Of a stretch of 64,000 bases of DNA, positions 43,108 through 52,453 are shown one piece after another. The notes beneath the pieces were generated by a model that was given only the letters and a program-made list of their open reading frames with translations, made no database searches and was not told the DNA's origin. The DNA comes from Methylobacterium haplocladii (GTDB lineage Bacteria; Pseudomonadota; Alphaproteobacteria; Rhizobiales; Beijerinckiaceae): NCBI RefSeq assembly GCF_007992175.1, contig NZ_BJZT01000036.1, positions 1 to 64,000 on the forward strand, given 5' to 3'. The position numbers and the translations under genes are program-made. Position 1 is the stretch's first letter; every line of letters starts with the position of its first letter.

Positions 43108-43620
43108 TCAGGAGCGGGCGATGATCTCGTTCTCGTTCCGATAGATCTGCGGGCGGGCCGGCAGGCGGGCGGACTTGCGGCGCACGAGGAAGCGCGGGCG
43201 GCGGCCGTTGAGGAGACCGTGGCGCCGGCGTTGGCGGGTGGTGCCGAGGGCGACCCGGCCGAGCTGGCGCGAGACGGTGGCGAGACCACCGCCTTCGCGG
43301 ATGATCATGCGCGGCAGGCCGGACTTGGCGGCGAAGTCGCGCCACATGGCGACGATGTCGTCCTCGCCGAACGGCCCGAGACCGACGAGCACTTCGCCTT
43401 CCGCATCGACGACGAGGAGACTGAACCGATCCTCCCCGCAATCGTCCGACTCGCCATGGGCGAAGCCGAGGGCGATGCCGGCGGCCTCGCCGCGACCGAT
43501 GATGGGGAGCGGGCTCGCCGCGAAGGCGAGGTCCGACGCCGTCAGGTCGAGGCCGTCCTGCATCAAGGCGTCCTGCGTGTCGGCGGGGCAGTTCTGGTCG
43601 GGGAGAGAGAAAGTCTTCAT
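43108..43620 (-). CDS. conserved hypothetical protein, DUF6101-like
   Basis: 170 residues. A Glu/Asp-rich N-terminal half (SLLVVDAEGEVLVGLGPFGE, EDDIVAMWRDFAAKSGLPRM) and a strongly basic C-terminus (RRRRHGLLNGRRPRFLVRRK). Matches from memory a Rhizobiales-restricted family of unknown function often beside ubiA; the family number is uncertain. ATG at 43620, with GGGGAGAGAG upstream. The Arg-rich tail suggests nucleic acid binding. Confidence 0.6.
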   Translation of the reverse strand: MKTFSLPDQNCPADTQDALMQDGLDLTASDLAFAASPLPIIGRGEAAGIALGFAHGESDDCGEDRFSLLVVDAEGEVLVGLGPFGEDDIVAMWRDFAAKSGLPRMIIREGGGLATVSRQLGRVALGTTRQRRRHGLLNGRRPRFLVRRKSARLPARPQIYRNENEIIARS

Positions 43621-44022
43621 CCTGTCGACGCCCTGTTTCGGTCGGCGGCCTCTGTCGGACCGCTCGTCATGACAAGCACAATCGCGTCTCACCTCCTCAA
43701 AGTGGCTTAAGAGCGAGCGTTAAGCGATCGTGGAGATCGGCATTGCGCTGGGAATGCTCAACGGATCCTTGCGGCAATTGGCACAATGCGATCGTATCGG
43801 AGATCCGCGCCTTTTTCTCGACCTCGGACCCAAGGCGAAGGTCGTGGTTTTTGGAGCTGCCACGCACCCTTCGACCGGCCTCGATGCCGCGGCGACGTCG
43901 CAGCGACAGCCTAGAATCGTGCCGGATCCGGCTTGCGCTCGGCGATGCTCACTTGCGCCTCAGCGATCGTCACTATGACCGCGAGCGTTCGGCCTCGTGC
44001 CTGCAGGCGGCCGAACAAGGCG
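43621..44022. other. intergenic stretch with an inverted repeat
   Basis: 402 bases, no supported gene (frames at 43730 and 43743 lack ribosome sites and family character). GCTTAA (43705-43710) and TTAAGC (43720-43725) form an inverted repeat over nine bases, 85 bases upstream of the DUF6101-like start. Confidence 0.4.
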
Positions 44023-45714
44023 TCAGCCCCGCTTCGCCCCCTGCCGGTCGGCAGCCGGGCTCTCCTTCGGCATGACGAAGATCTGGCCCGGATAGATCAG
44101 GTTCGGATCGCGGATCTGGTCGCGGTTGGCGTCGTAGATCACCGTGTAGCGCTTGCCGTCGCCGTAACTGCGCCGGCTGATCTGCCAGAGGTTGTCACCG
44201 CGGGTGATCTTCGCGGTGTCGATCTCGGGCACGAACACCGTGGCGGGCTGGTCACCCGGCGCGCCGGAAGCCGCCATGTCGGGGCCTTGCGGCGCTGTCG
44301 GCGACCGTCCGGCGAGACGCGGCGGAGCACCGGGCGGATTGGCCGGCAGGGCCTGGCCAGCCCCGGGCGCGACGGCGGGTGGAGACGCGGCCCGGGCATC
44401 GCTACCCGGCAAACGTCCGGCCCCTGGGAGCTTCGGCGACAGTGCCTCGGCTGTGCGCCTGTCGGCGTCCGGCGAGGGCATGGCGGCGATCGGCCGTCCC
44501 GCGCCGGCAGCTACGGCCGGGGTCCCGTCAGCCGAGGGCCTTGTTGCGGAAGGCGGTATGGGTGCCTGCTTCTCGGCGGCACGGGCCGCCGCGGCCTCGG
44601 GCTTCGCCGGGGCAGCCGATCCGACCGGATCTTTTGCCGGTTCTTTCGCAGCGAGTTGGGTCGGAAAATGGAAGCCGACCTGCGCCCGGTGGCCGACCTT
44701 GCCGGAGGCGTCGTCGACCTGATCGATACGGATCTGGTAGCCGCCCGGCTTCACGCCGCGGCCGATGGTGAAGCTGACGCGGCCGTCGGCGCCGGAGCGC
44801 CCCGAGGCGACCAGCGTGTCGTTGAGATAGAGCCGCAGAGACGTCCAGGCCGCACCCTGTCCCGACACGAACAGCCGCCCGCCCTCCTGCGCGTCGATGC
44901 TGACGATCTTGACCGGGGCCGCCTCTCCGGCGGCAGCGGCCGGCTTGTCGCCGGCGCCCGGAAGCGCCGCCTCGCGGCGGGGCGGTGCGCCAGCCTTGTC
45001 GCCCACGGGAGCAGGCTTGCCGGTATCCTTCCCCACATCTTTGCCGGCCTCGGCGGTGGCGCCCGGCATCGACAGCACCCGGGTCGGCTTGTCGGGTTCG
45101 CTCACGGCGACGAGGGGTTGCGCCTTCCGGTCCTTGTCGATCACCACGACGGCGCTCGCCTTGCCCTCCGTGGTCTTGCCGTCGGGGGTGGTGCTGCGCA
45201 GCGTCAGCTCGCTGTTGCCGGGCGGAAGCGTCAGGCTGTCGATGGCGAACTGCCCGGATTCGTCGGCGGTGGCGCGGGCGACCGTCTTGTTGTCGCGCAG
45301 CAGCTCCACCGACGCCTTCGGTGCGCCGCGGCCCGCGAGCACCGCCTCGCCCGAGGGCTCGACGCGAAGGATGTCGAGGCTCGGCGTCCGGGCCCCCTCG
45401 GCCTGCCGGGATTCCCCTTGCGGCGCGTCTCCGAGGCCGGCAAGAGGGTTTTTGTCGGGGTCGATGGCGGCCCGGTCGCCGGTGTCCGGGCGTGATTTTT
45501 CGGTGTTCGCCGGCGGTCTGTCGGCGGGGGCCTCGGAACTTGCCGGGCCGCTCTTCGGCAGGTCTGCGGCGGAGCGCGGGGTCTCGGTGGGGACGACGGC
45601 GCCCCGGACGCGTTTCAGGAGGTCACCGGTGCCGAAGAGCGCCGCCACGACGGCCAGCCCGACAGCAACGCCGATGCCGGCCAGCGCCAGGCCCCGTTGC
45701 AAACCCGCCGTCAT
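44023..45714 (-). CDS. LysM-domain envelope protein with Pro/Ala linkers
   Basis: 563 residues. Membrane anchor at about 8-28; two Ig-like repeats (ILRVEPSGEAVLAGRGAPKA; IVSIDAQEGGRLFVSGQGAA) interspersed with long Pro/Ala/Lys-rich linkers. C-terminal LysM (about 508-555: KITRGDNLWQISRRSYGDGK, YPGQIFVMP) binds peptidoglycan. Periplasmic, facing the wall. ATG at 45714. Known as a conserved LysM protein in Rhizobiales; the role is probably structural. Confidence 0.85.
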   Translation of the reverse strand: MTAGLQRGLALAGIGVAVGLAVVAALFGTGDLLKRVRGAVVPTETPRSAADLPKSGPASSEAPADRPPANTEKSRPDTGDRAAIDPDKNPLAGLGDAPQGESRQAEGARTPSLDILRVEPSGEAVLAGRGAPKASVELLRDNKTVARATADESGQFAIDSLTLPPGNSELTLRSTTPDGKTTEGKASAVVVIDKDRKAQPLVAVSEPDKPTRVLSMPGATAEAGKDVGKDTGKPAPVGDKAGAPPRREAALPGAGDKPAAAAGEAAPVKIVSIDAQEGGRLFVSGQGAAWTSLRLYLNDTLVASGRSGADGRVSFTIGRGVKPGGYQIRIDQVDDASGKVGHRAQVGFHFPTQLAAKEPAKDPVGSAAPAKPEAAAARAAEKQAPIPPSATRPSADGTPAVAAGAGRPIAAMPSPDADRRTAEALSPKLPGAGRLPGSDARAASPPAVAPGAGQALPANPPGAPPRLAGRSPTAPQGPDMAASGAPGDQPATVFVPEIDTAKITRGDNLWQISRRSYGDGKRYTVIYDANRDQIRDPNLIYPGQIFVMPKESPAADRQGAKRG

Positions 45715-45942
45715 GGCGCCCTACTCCCTACGTCCGGTCGCGGCGATGCCGCGCCCTCTCGTTGAGCCTGTCGACAACCCGTCCAGATCTCATGGCATAT
45801 TATCGAACATGACAGGAACACCAAGGCACGGCCGCGGGCCAGGGGGCGAATACCGAGTGCAGGACCAGGCCATCCCCGTTCTTGGCCTCCTCACATTCGG
45901 CAAGACCCGCGAAAAACGCGCAGCATGGGGGGAGGGGGAATC

Positions 45943-46542
45943 GTGCGCCTGAATTCGGTTTGCGTCTATTGCGGTTCGGGCTTCGGCGGCGACCCTGCCT
46001 TCAGGCAAGCAGCCGTCACGGTCGGCCGGGGGCTGGCCGAGGCCGGGATCGGGCTCGTCTATGGCGGCGGCAATGTCGGGCTGATGGGCACCGTGGCCCA
46101 TGCGGCGCTGGAATCCGGCGGCCATGTCACCGGCATCATTCCCGATTTCCTGAAATCGCGCGAGCGCATGCTCGACGACATTCAGGAGACCGTGGTCGTC
46201 GGCGACATGCACACGCGCAAAAAGCTGATGTTCGACCGCGCCGACGCCTTCGTGGCGATGCCGGGGGGGATTGGGACGCTGGAAGAACTTATCGAGCAGA
46301 TGACCTGGGCGCAGCTCGGCCAGCATGCCAAGCCGATCCTGCTGCTTTCGATCAACGGCTTCTGGGATCCGCTGCTGACGCTCCTCGACCACATGCGCGG
46401 CCACGGTTTTCTGCGTCCCGGTCTCGACCCGGCCTTCCTCGTCGCGACCGATCCGGCGGACGTCGTGCCGATGCTCACGGAAGCCGTCGCGCGGCGGGAG
46501 GCCGATCCGGCGGACACGGAATTGGTGAAGGCGCGGATGTAG
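45943..46542 (+). CDS. LOG family protein (nucleotide 5'-monophosphate phosphoribohydrolase)
   Basis: 199 residues. SVCVYCGSGFGGDPAFRQAA and GLVYGGGNVGLMGTVAHAAL, then the catalytic PGGIGTLEELIEQMTWAQLG are the LOG family hallmark. Hydrolyses cytokinin-type or other nucleoside monophosphates to base and ribose 5-phosphate; methylobacteria are plant-associated and make cytokinins, so this is one candidate step. GTG at 45943, with GGAGGGGGA directly upstream; an ATG at 45925 lies within that purine run. Confidence 0.85.
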   Translation: MRLNSVCVYCGSGFGGDPAFRQAAVTVGRGLAEAGIGLVYGGGNVGLMGTVAHAALESGGHVTGIIPDFLKSRERMLDDIQETVVVGDMHTRKKLMFDRADAFVAMPGGIGTLEELIEQMTWAQLGQHAKPILLLSINGFWDPLLTLLDHMRGHGFLRPGLDPAFLVATDPADVVPMLTEAVARREADPADTELVKARM

Positions 46543-46550
46543 CGGGAAGC

Positions 46551-46580
46551 CGGGCGCCTCGGATCGTTCCGAGGCGCCCG
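46551..46580. terminator. strong bidirectional hairpin
   Basis: A perfect stem of 13 base pairs (CGGGCGCCTCGGA) closes on the 4-base loop TCGT, nine bases after the LOG stop and seven before the stop of the convergent Gly-rich gene. It should terminate both transcripts. Confidence 0.65.
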
Positions 46581-46586
46581 CGCCGA

Positions 46587-46901
46587 CTAGAAGAAGTCGC
46601 GCCGGCCACGGCTGCCGTAATAGCCGCCGCCGAAGCCGCGGCCCCGACCGAACCCAGGGCCGTGATGATGGTGGTGATGGCCGCCGAAGCCACGGCCCCG
46701 GCCGTAGCCGCCGCCGTAGCCGCGATAGCCACGTTCGCGGCCATATCCGCCGCCGTACCCGCCGTAGCCATACTGAACGGTTTCGATCAGGTTGCCTGCG
46801 TCGGATGCGGCAGCCGCGCCGATCGGTGCCGCCGACGCCGGAGCCGCCAGCATCAGTCCGGCCGCGACGACACCGGCCGCGAACGTCATGGATTTGCTCA
46901 A
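46587..46901 (-). CDS. secreted Gly/Tyr/His-rich protein with native His6
   Basis: 104 residues. Signal peptide about 1-25 (MTFAAGVVAAGLMLAAPASA). Mature part: repetitive GYGGYGGGYGRERGYRGYGG and a run of six histidines in GGHHHHHHGPG (near 74-79), then GRGRGFGGG repeats. TTG at 46901 is preferred over the ATG at 46889 because AGGAG is eight bases before TTG. Metal binding through His6 is plausible but untested. Confidence 0.68.
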   Translation of the reverse strand: MSKSMTFAAGVVAAGLMLAAPASAAPIGAAAASDAGNLIETVQYGYGGYGGGYGRERGYRGYGGGYGRGRGFGGHHHHHHGPGFGRGRGFGGGYYGSRGRRDFF

Positions 46902-47049
46902 AGGCTATCTCCTGGGCGCGCCGCGGGAAGCCCCGGCGCGAACGGAGCGTTAGCAGGGGCAACCTGAACGTAGTCCTGTGCCGGCAATGTGCGCCGTCAG
47001 GAGCGAGAAAGACGAATGGTCTGCGCCGCGAAAAACCTCGACCCGGCGG

Positions 47050-47862
47050 TCAGCCGGCCCGGCCGCGGGTCAACGCGTAGAGGCTGATCGCGGCGGCGTT
47101 GGAGACATTCACGCTGCGGATCGCGCCGGTGAAGTCGATCCGGGCGAGAACGTCGCAGCATTCGCGGGTGCGCTGACGCAGGCCTTTGCCCTCGGCGCCG
47201 AGCACCACGACCATGCCGGCCCGCTTCTCCACGTCGTCGAGCGGCGTCTCGGCCTCCGAGTCGAGGCCGACCCGGGCGAAGCCGCGCTCACCCAGCGCGA
47301 TCAGCGCCTCGGCGAGGTTGCGCACCACGATCAGCGGCACGTGCTCCAAGCCGCCCGAGGCCGATTTCGCCATGACGCCGGTGGCGTTCGGCGCGTGCCG
47401 CGCGGTGGTGACGATCGCCGTCACGCCGAAGGCCGCCGCCGTCCGCACGATCGCCCCGACATTGTGCGGGTCGGTGATCTGGTCGAGCGCCACGAGCAGC
47501 GCATCCTCGGGAACGGACTCGATCGCCGGCGCCGGCAGATGTTCGGCCTCGAGATAGAGCCCCTGATGGACCGCGTCGGCCCCGAGCAGGGCGTTGATCG
47601 CACTCGGTTTCACCAGTTCCGGCTCGATCCGCAGCTCGCCGAGTTCCTCCTTGAGCCGCAGGATGCCGTTCTCGGTGGCCAGCAGCCGGTGCAGTCCGCG
47701 CGCCGCGTTCGCCAGCGCCTCCGAGACCGGGTGCCAGCCGTAGAGCACCACATGGTCGAGCCCCTCGCGGGCCGCCGGACCGCCCGGCCTGTGCCCCTGG
47801 GGCCGGTGCCGGAACCGGGCTGCGCCCTGGAACCGGGGCGGGCCGTCGCGTCGGGAAGTCAT
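47050..47862 (-). CDS. rlmB: 23S rRNA 2'-O-methyltransferase RlmB-like (TrmH/SpoU family)
   Basis: 270 residues. The N-terminal domain (about 30-100) has the L30e-like substrate-binding fold; the SPOUT domain has ALDQITDPHNVGAIVRTAAA, VLGAEGKGLRQRTRECCDVL and SVNVSNAAAISLYALTRGRA, the three knot motifs. An Arg/Pro/Gly-rich N-terminal extension is common in alphaproteobacteria. ATG at 47862. The tRNA-Glu gene lies divergently upstream. Confidence 0.92.
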   Translation of the reverse strand: MTSRRDGPPRFQGAARFRHRPQGHRPGGPAAREGLDHVVLYGWHPVSEALANAARGLHRLLATENGILRLKEELGELRIEPELVKPSAINALLGADAVHQGLYLEAEHLPAPAIESVPEDALLVALDQITDPHNVGAIVRTAAAFGVTAIVTTARHAPNATGVMAKSASGGLEHVPLIVVRNLAEALIALGERGFARVGLDSEAETPLDDVEKRAGMVVVLGAEGKGLRQRTRECCDVLARIDFTGAIRSVNVSNAAAISLYALTRGRAG

Positions 47863-47955
47863 GAACCGCTCGTAAAATGATGCCGTGCGGCGACAGACCG
47901 GCATCCGCCGCCCACGTCAAGCCGCCCTCCTGCGCAAGAACACGCAACGAGACCG

Positions 47956-47984
47956 TTGCCGTGACCGCCCGGGCCGACTATAGA
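47956..47984 (+). promoter_or_regulatory. sigma70-type promoter of tRNA-Glu
   Basis: TTGCCG (47956-47961) and TATAGA (47979-47984) are separated by exactly 17 bases and end 18 bases before the mature tRNA start, giving a short leader as usual. Confidence 0.7.
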
Positions 47985-48002
47985 CCGATCCGCCTAGAGC
48001 AA

Positions 48003-48077
48003 GCGCCCTTCGTCTATCGGTTAGGACGTCAGCCTTTCACGCTGAAAAGGCGGGTTCGATTCCCGCAGGGCGCGCCA
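48003..48077 (+). tRNA. tRNA-Glu (anticodon UUC)
   Basis: The 75 bases fold into a complete cloverleaf. Acceptor GCGCCCT/AGGGCGC; anticodon stem TCAGC/GCTGA with loop CTTTCAC and anticodon TTC at 48036-48038; T stem GCGGG/CCCGC around TTCGATT; discriminator G and encoded CCA at 48075-48077. Confidence 0.98.
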
Positions 48078-48342
48078 GCAACAAACTTCTCAAATCGTTA
48101 GAGTTTTCGGCCTGCAGGATGATCTGGGATCGCTCTGGCCGGGGAGACGTCTGCGCGAAGCTTAGGCACGCGGACAAAAGCCATGTCGAAGCAGGGCGTC
48201 ACTGACAGTCCGGAAAATCGGGTGTCCGTTCTGTCGGTTCGGGCTCGTCGAGCGCGGCCGTGTCCGGCGCGCGGGGCGACGTCACGGTGTCGCGTGAGGT
48301 GAGAGCTGCGCCAAGCCGGCCGGACGTGCGGTGCTGCCGCCT

Positions 48343-51054
48343 TCACCCCGCCAGCGTCGTCTTCACCGTTTCGACCAGCTGCTTCAGGCTGAAGGGCTTG
48401 GCGAGGTAGTCGAAGGACTCGCCCTCGTGGAGGTTCTTGCGGAAGACGTCCTCGGCGTAGCCCGAGACGAAGATGACCTTGAGCTCGGGCCGTTGCTTGC
48501 GCAGTTCGCGCAGCAGGGTCGGGCCGTCCATCTCCGGCATCACCACGTCGGAGACGACGAGGTCGACGGCGTAGTCGTGCTCTTCCATCAGGCGCAGGGC
48601 CTCGGGACCCGAGGCTGCGGCGAGGACGGTGTAGCCGCGGGCCATGAGTGCGCGCGAGTTCACGGCGCGAACCGGATCCTCGTCCTCGACAAGGAGGATG
48701 GTGGCTTGGCCCGTGGTGTCGGCGACGGGAGGCGCAGCGGAGGCCGCGATCGGGGCCGGCTTCTGCAGCGCTTCGCTCAGGCGCTCCTTTGCGATCTTGG
48801 CCGACGTCGCGGGACGCGGCGGCGGCTCGATCGCCGGCGCGGTCGTCTCCTCGACGGCAGGCTCCGCCTCGGGGATGTGGCGCGGCAGGTAGATCCGGAA
48901 GGCGGTGCCTTCGCCGACCGTCGACTGCACGTCGAGGGTGCCGCCGGACTGCTTGACGATGCCGAACACCGTCGAGAGGCCGAGGCCGGTGCCCTTGCCG
49001 ATCTCCTTGGTGGTGAAGAACGGCTCGAAGATCTTTTCCATGATTTCCGGCGGAATGCCCTCGCCGGTGTCGAGCACCTCGATCAGCACGTGCTCGCCCG
49101 CCGGCACTTCGGCCGGGCGCGCATCGGCCTCCGTGACGTTGGCGGTGCGGATCAGGAGCTTGCCGCCGGTCGGCATGGCGTCGCGGGCGTTGACCGAGAG
49201 GTTCACGATGACCTGCTCGAACTGGTTCACGTCGGCCTTGACCGGCCAGATGTCGCGGCCGTGCTTGAGGTCGAGGGCGACGCGCTCGCCGAGCAGGCGC
49301 TTCAACAGCAGGGTCAGGTCGGCGAGCGCCTCGCCGACGCTCATCACCTCGGGCCGCAGGGTCTGGCGGCGCGAGAAGGCCAGCAGCTGGCGCACCAGGC
49401 TCGCGGCCCGGTTCGCGTTCTGCTTGATCTGCATGATGTCCTGGAAGGCGTGGTCGGTCGGCCTGTGGCTCGCGAGCAGCAGGTCCGAGTAGCCGATGAT
49501 CGCCTGGAGAACGTTGTTGAAGTCGTGCGCGATGCCGCCGGCGAGCTGCCCGACGGTGTCCATCTTCTGAGCCTGCGCGACCTGCTGTTCGAGCTGGCGC
49601 TGCGCGGTGGTGTCCAGCGCGTAGAGGATGACGCGCTCGCGATCCGCCTGCGCGGCCTTGCCGTCCTTCCCGCCGTCCTTGGCCGCATCCTTGGCGGCCT
49701 GCGGCGTGTCGCCGTCGGCCGGGCTCATCCAGACGCGGGCGGAGCGGTTGCCGGGGCCGGCGAGCGCCACCTCGATGGGTTCGATCTCGCCGGTGCCGCT
49801 GGCCGCCTTGATCAGCGCGGCGTCGAGGGTGGCGCGATCGCGCTCCAGCACGGCCTCGCGCATCATCGGCTCGGGTGTGTCGCTGGCCGCGCCCTCGCCG
49901 GGCTGGCGCGGCATGTCCGTGAAGAGCCGCACGAACGAGGAATTGGCCCGGGCGACCCGGCCCTCCCGGTCGACGGTGGCGATGGCGATCGGGCTGTTGT
50001 TGAGGAAGCGGGCGAGCCGGACCTCCGCCGCACGCTGCGGCTCGTCGCTCTCGGCACCGGCCGAGCGGTTGAGCACGAAGGTGCGCGAGGGGCCGGCCTT
50101 GCCGTCCTGCCCGTAGGCGACGCGGTGGTAGAGCCGGGCCGGCATCGGATGGCCGTTGCGGCGGCGCAGGTCGATGTCGAAGCGGTCGGTGCGGACCTCG
50201 CCGGGCTTGCCGGTCGCGCCGGTGAACACGTCGGAGCCCGGTGCGATCTCGAGGAGCTTCAGGCCGCCCGAGCCGACGGTGGCGAGATCGTAGCCGAGCC
50301 AGGAGGCCAGCGTCGCGTTCATGTAGACGACGGCACCGGCGCCATCGATCGAGAGGAACCCGGCCGGCGCATGATCGAGATAGTCGATCGCGTGCTGGAG
50401 TTCCTGGAAGACGTTCTCCTGGCGCTCGCGCTCGTGGGTGATGTCGCTCACCGTCCAGAGTGCGGCGCTGCGGCCCTGGCGCGCGATCGGCCGCACCGAG
50501 ATCCGGTACCAGGCGGCGTCGCGCTCGGCCGCACCCGTCGGGGGCGGGGCCATGCGGACCTCCTCCGTATGGGAGCGGTCGTCGCGGCCGGCCTCGGCGA
50601 GGCGGAAGATCGCCTCCGAGACCTCGGGAGCCCCGACGAAGATGCGCTCCACGGGTCGCAGGGTGGCGAAGCTGTCGCTGCCGGCGAGCCGCATATAGGC
50701 CTCGTTGGCGTAGATCAGGCGGCCGCCCTCCTCGACCACGACGGTGCCCTCGGGCGCGGCGTCGACGATGCCGCGGGTGACGTCGTCGCGCCCCGAGCGG
50801 CCAGCGAGCTGCAGCGCGCCGATCGCGAGGGCGAACAGGAAGAACACCCCGGCCATGGCGAGCAGCGCCAGCAGGCCGAGGATCATCGGCTGCGCCTGAT
50901 CGTTGGCGACGAAGGACAGACCCACCGCCGCGCCGACGAGCAGCCCCGCCAGCATCAGGAGCAGCCCGACCCGGCCCGGCCGCTCCGACCGGTCGATCGA
51001 CGCGGCCCCGGGGGCCGCCGCCGATGTCGCCGATGCTCCGCTCTCCTCAGCCAT
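48343..51054 (-). CDS. cckA: hybrid sensor histidine kinase CckA
   Basis: 903 residues. Two N-terminal membrane helices (about 30-85: [40 protein letters not shown]), PAS-type domains (about 90-430), HisKA with phospho-His510 ([20 protein letters not shown]), ATPase with [20 protein letters not shown] and [16 protein letters not shown], then a receiver domain with Asp836 ([17 protein letters not shown]). Phospho-transfer via ChpT to CtrA and CpdR controls the cell cycle and flagellar genes in alphaproteobacteria. ATG at 51054 with GGAG upstream. Neighbour of flhB, and the flgB/fliO region carries CtrA-type sites. Confidence 0.95.
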   Translation of the reverse strand: MAEESGASATSAAAPGAASIDRSERPGRVGLLLMLAGLLVGAAVGLSFVANDQAQPMILGLLALLAMAGVFFLFALAIGALQLAGRSGRDDVTRGIVDAAPEGTVVVEEGGRLIYANEAYMRLAGSDSFATLRPVERIFVGAPEVSEAIFRLAEAGRDDRSHTEEVRMAPPPTGAAERDAAWYRISVRPIARQGRSAALWTVSDITHERERQENVFQELQHAIDYLDHAPAGFLSIDGAGAVVYMNATLASWLGYDLATVGSGGLKLLEIAPGSDVFTGATGKPGEVRTDRFDIDLRRRNGHPMPARLYHRVAYGQDGKAGPSRTFVLNRSAGAESDEPQRAAEVRLARFLNNSPIAIATVDREGRVARANSSFVRLFTDMPRQPGEGAASDTPEPMMREAVLERDRATLDAALIKAASGTGEIEPIEVALAGPGNRSARVWMSPADGDTPQAAKDAAKDGGKDGKAAQADRERVILYALDTTAQRQLEQQVAQAQKMDTVGQLAGGIAHDFNNVLQAIIGYSDLLLASHRPTDHAFQDIMQIKQNANRAASLVRQLLAFSRRQTLRPEVMSVGEALADLTLLLKRLLGERVALDLKHGRDIWPVKADVNQFEQVIVNLSVNARDAMPTGGKLLIRTANVTEADARPAEVPAGEHVLIEVLDTGEGIPPEIMEKIFEPFFTTKEIGKGTGLGLSTVFGIVKQSGGTLDVQSTVGEGTAFRIYLPRHIPEAEPAVEETTAPAIEPPPRPATSAKIAKERLSEALQKPAPIAASAAPPVADTTGQATILLVEDEDPVRAVNSRALMARGYTVLAAASGPEALRLMEEHDYAVDLVVSDVVMPEMDGPTLLRELRKQRPELKVIFVSGYAEDVFRKNLHEGESFDYLAKPFSLKQLVETVKTTLAG

Positions 51055-51188
51055 CAGGCTCCATCCATCCGTCGAGCCCGGTCCTGTCCCGCGCGCCGGC
51101 GCGGCGGAAACGTCAGCGAAGCGACGGAAAAGTCTCGCGAAAAAAGGTGGATAAACCGTGGCGTTCCGTGCCGGTTCGCCCAGCCGCG

Positions 51189-52256
51189 TCACGCCGCCCG
51201 TTTGCGCAGGCGAAGCACGAAACCGATCACCTCCGCAACTGCGCGATAATGCTCGGCCGGGATCTCGTCGTCGACCTCGACGGTGGCGTGCAGCGCGCGG
51301 GCCAGCGGCGGATTCTCCATCACCGGCACGCCGGCTTCGGTCGCGACGGCACGGATGCGGAACGCCAGCGAGTCGACGCCCTTGGCGACGCAGATCGGTG
51401 CGCCCATGCCCGGCTCGTAGCGGAGCGCCACGGCAAAATGGGTCGGGTTGGTGATGACGACGGTGGCGGTCGGCACGGCCGCCATCATCCGCTTCTTCAC
51501 CCGCTGATGCATGAGCTGCTTGCGGCGGCCCTTCACCTCGGGGCTGCCCTCGCTTTCCTTGTGCTCCTGCTTCAGCTCCTCCTTCGACATGCGCAGGCGC
51601 CCGCGCCAGCGGTGGCGCTGGTAGAGCGCGTCGCCGAGCGCGATGGCGACGTAGGCTGCGAGCACTCCGCCCATCATCTTGAGCGAGAGCGACAGTACCG
51701 CCCGCATCGCGGAGGCCGGATCGAGATGCGCGAAGGATTCGAGCCGGTCGCGTTGGCCCCACAGGATCGTGCCGGCGACGATGCCGACCACGGTCAGCTT
51801 CGCCAACCCCTTGCCGAACTGGAAGAACGCCTCGATCCCGAGCAGGCGCTTCATGCCGGCCATCGGCGAGATACGCTCGAACTTCGGGGCGAGGCTCTGC
51901 GCGGTGAAGACCGGCGGATGCTGGATCATGCCCGCCGCCAGCGCTGCGGCCCCCACCATCGCGGCCGGGATCGCCACCGCCTGCAGGAAGATGATCAGGA
52001 CCCGGCCCGCGAGCCCGGCATAGGCCTGCGGGTCCGATGGGATCGTGTGGGCATGCGCCAGGAACCCGCGGATGTCGGTCATCAGCTTGGTCGCCACCGG
52101 GCCGGCGGCGAGCATCAACGCCAGGGTGAAGGCCGCCAGCATGAAGAAGGTGTTGATCTCGACCGAGTTCGCGACGTCGCCCCGCTCGATCGCCTGATCG
52201 ATGCGCCGCTGTGTCGGCTCTTCGGTTTTGTCTTCCTGCTCGGTGCCCTCGGCCAT
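51189..52256 (-). CDS. flhB: flagellar export protein FlhB
   Basis: 355 residues. Four helices in the first 215 residues; the autocleavage site is N270-P271-T272-H273 (VVITNPTHFAVALRY). After the cut, the C-terminal domain switches export specificity from rod/hook to filament. ATG at 52256. A non-coding gap of 197 bases with an inverted repeat separates it from fliR. The short linker from TM4 (KQEHKESEGSPEVKGRRKQL) is typical. Confidence 0.95.
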   Translation of the reverse strand: MAEGTEQEDKTEEPTQRRIDQAIERGDVANSVEINTFFMLAAFTLALMLAAGPVATKLMTDIRGFLAHAHTIPSDPQAYAGLAGRVLIIFLQAVAIPAAMVGAAALAAGMIQHPPVFTAQSLAPKFERISPMAGMKRLLGIEAFFQFGKGLAKLTVVGIVAGTILWGQRDRLESFAHLDPASAMRAVLSLSLKMMGGVLAAYVAIALGDALYQRHRWRGRLRMSKEELKQEHKESEGSPEVKGRRKQLMHQRVKKRMMAAVPTATVVITNPTHFAVALRYEPGMGAPICVAKGVDSLAFRIRAVATEAGVPVMENPPLARALHATVEVDDEIPAEHYRAVAEVIGFVLRLRKRAA

Positions 52257-52316
52257 GGCTCAGCGGGCTCCGGGGGGAGTGATGACCAGCCCTTCAATCC
52301 GGGGCTCGCCGAAGGC

Positions 52317-52391
52317 GGGAACCCGGAACCCACCCGGAATGCACCCTCGGTTTCGCAGCCGGTCGTGCCTGGTCGTGGGTTCGGGGTTCCG
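52317..52391. repeat. imperfect inverted repeat between fliR and flhB
   Basis: 52317-52333 and 52375-52391 are complementary at 15 of 17 positions over a 41-base spacer. The right flank (GCGCGGCCCCGGAATGAC) resembles a sequence scattered in intergenic regions of many related genomes, from memory. It interrupts an otherwise tight flagellar gene run. Confidence 0.5.
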
Positions 52392-52453
52392 CTGCGCGGC
52401 CCCGGAATGACGGTGGTGGGCGTCAGAGCCGTCAGCCCAGGGATGCCGCACCC

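Noticed and set aside
46667..46684. His6 run as a sign of vector sequence
   Set aside because: It lies in mid-protein within a natural Gly/Tyr-rich secreted protein whose flanks match the genome's style.
48098..48346. 82-codon minus frame between tRNA-Glu and cckA
   Set aside because: Arg/His-rich chance frame with no start signal.
48331..51249. Open frame of 972 codons on the + strand opposite cckA
   Set aside because: Antisense shadow of a GC-rich gene; biased residues (Arg, His, Gly, Val), no domains, and CckA on the other strand is unmistakable.
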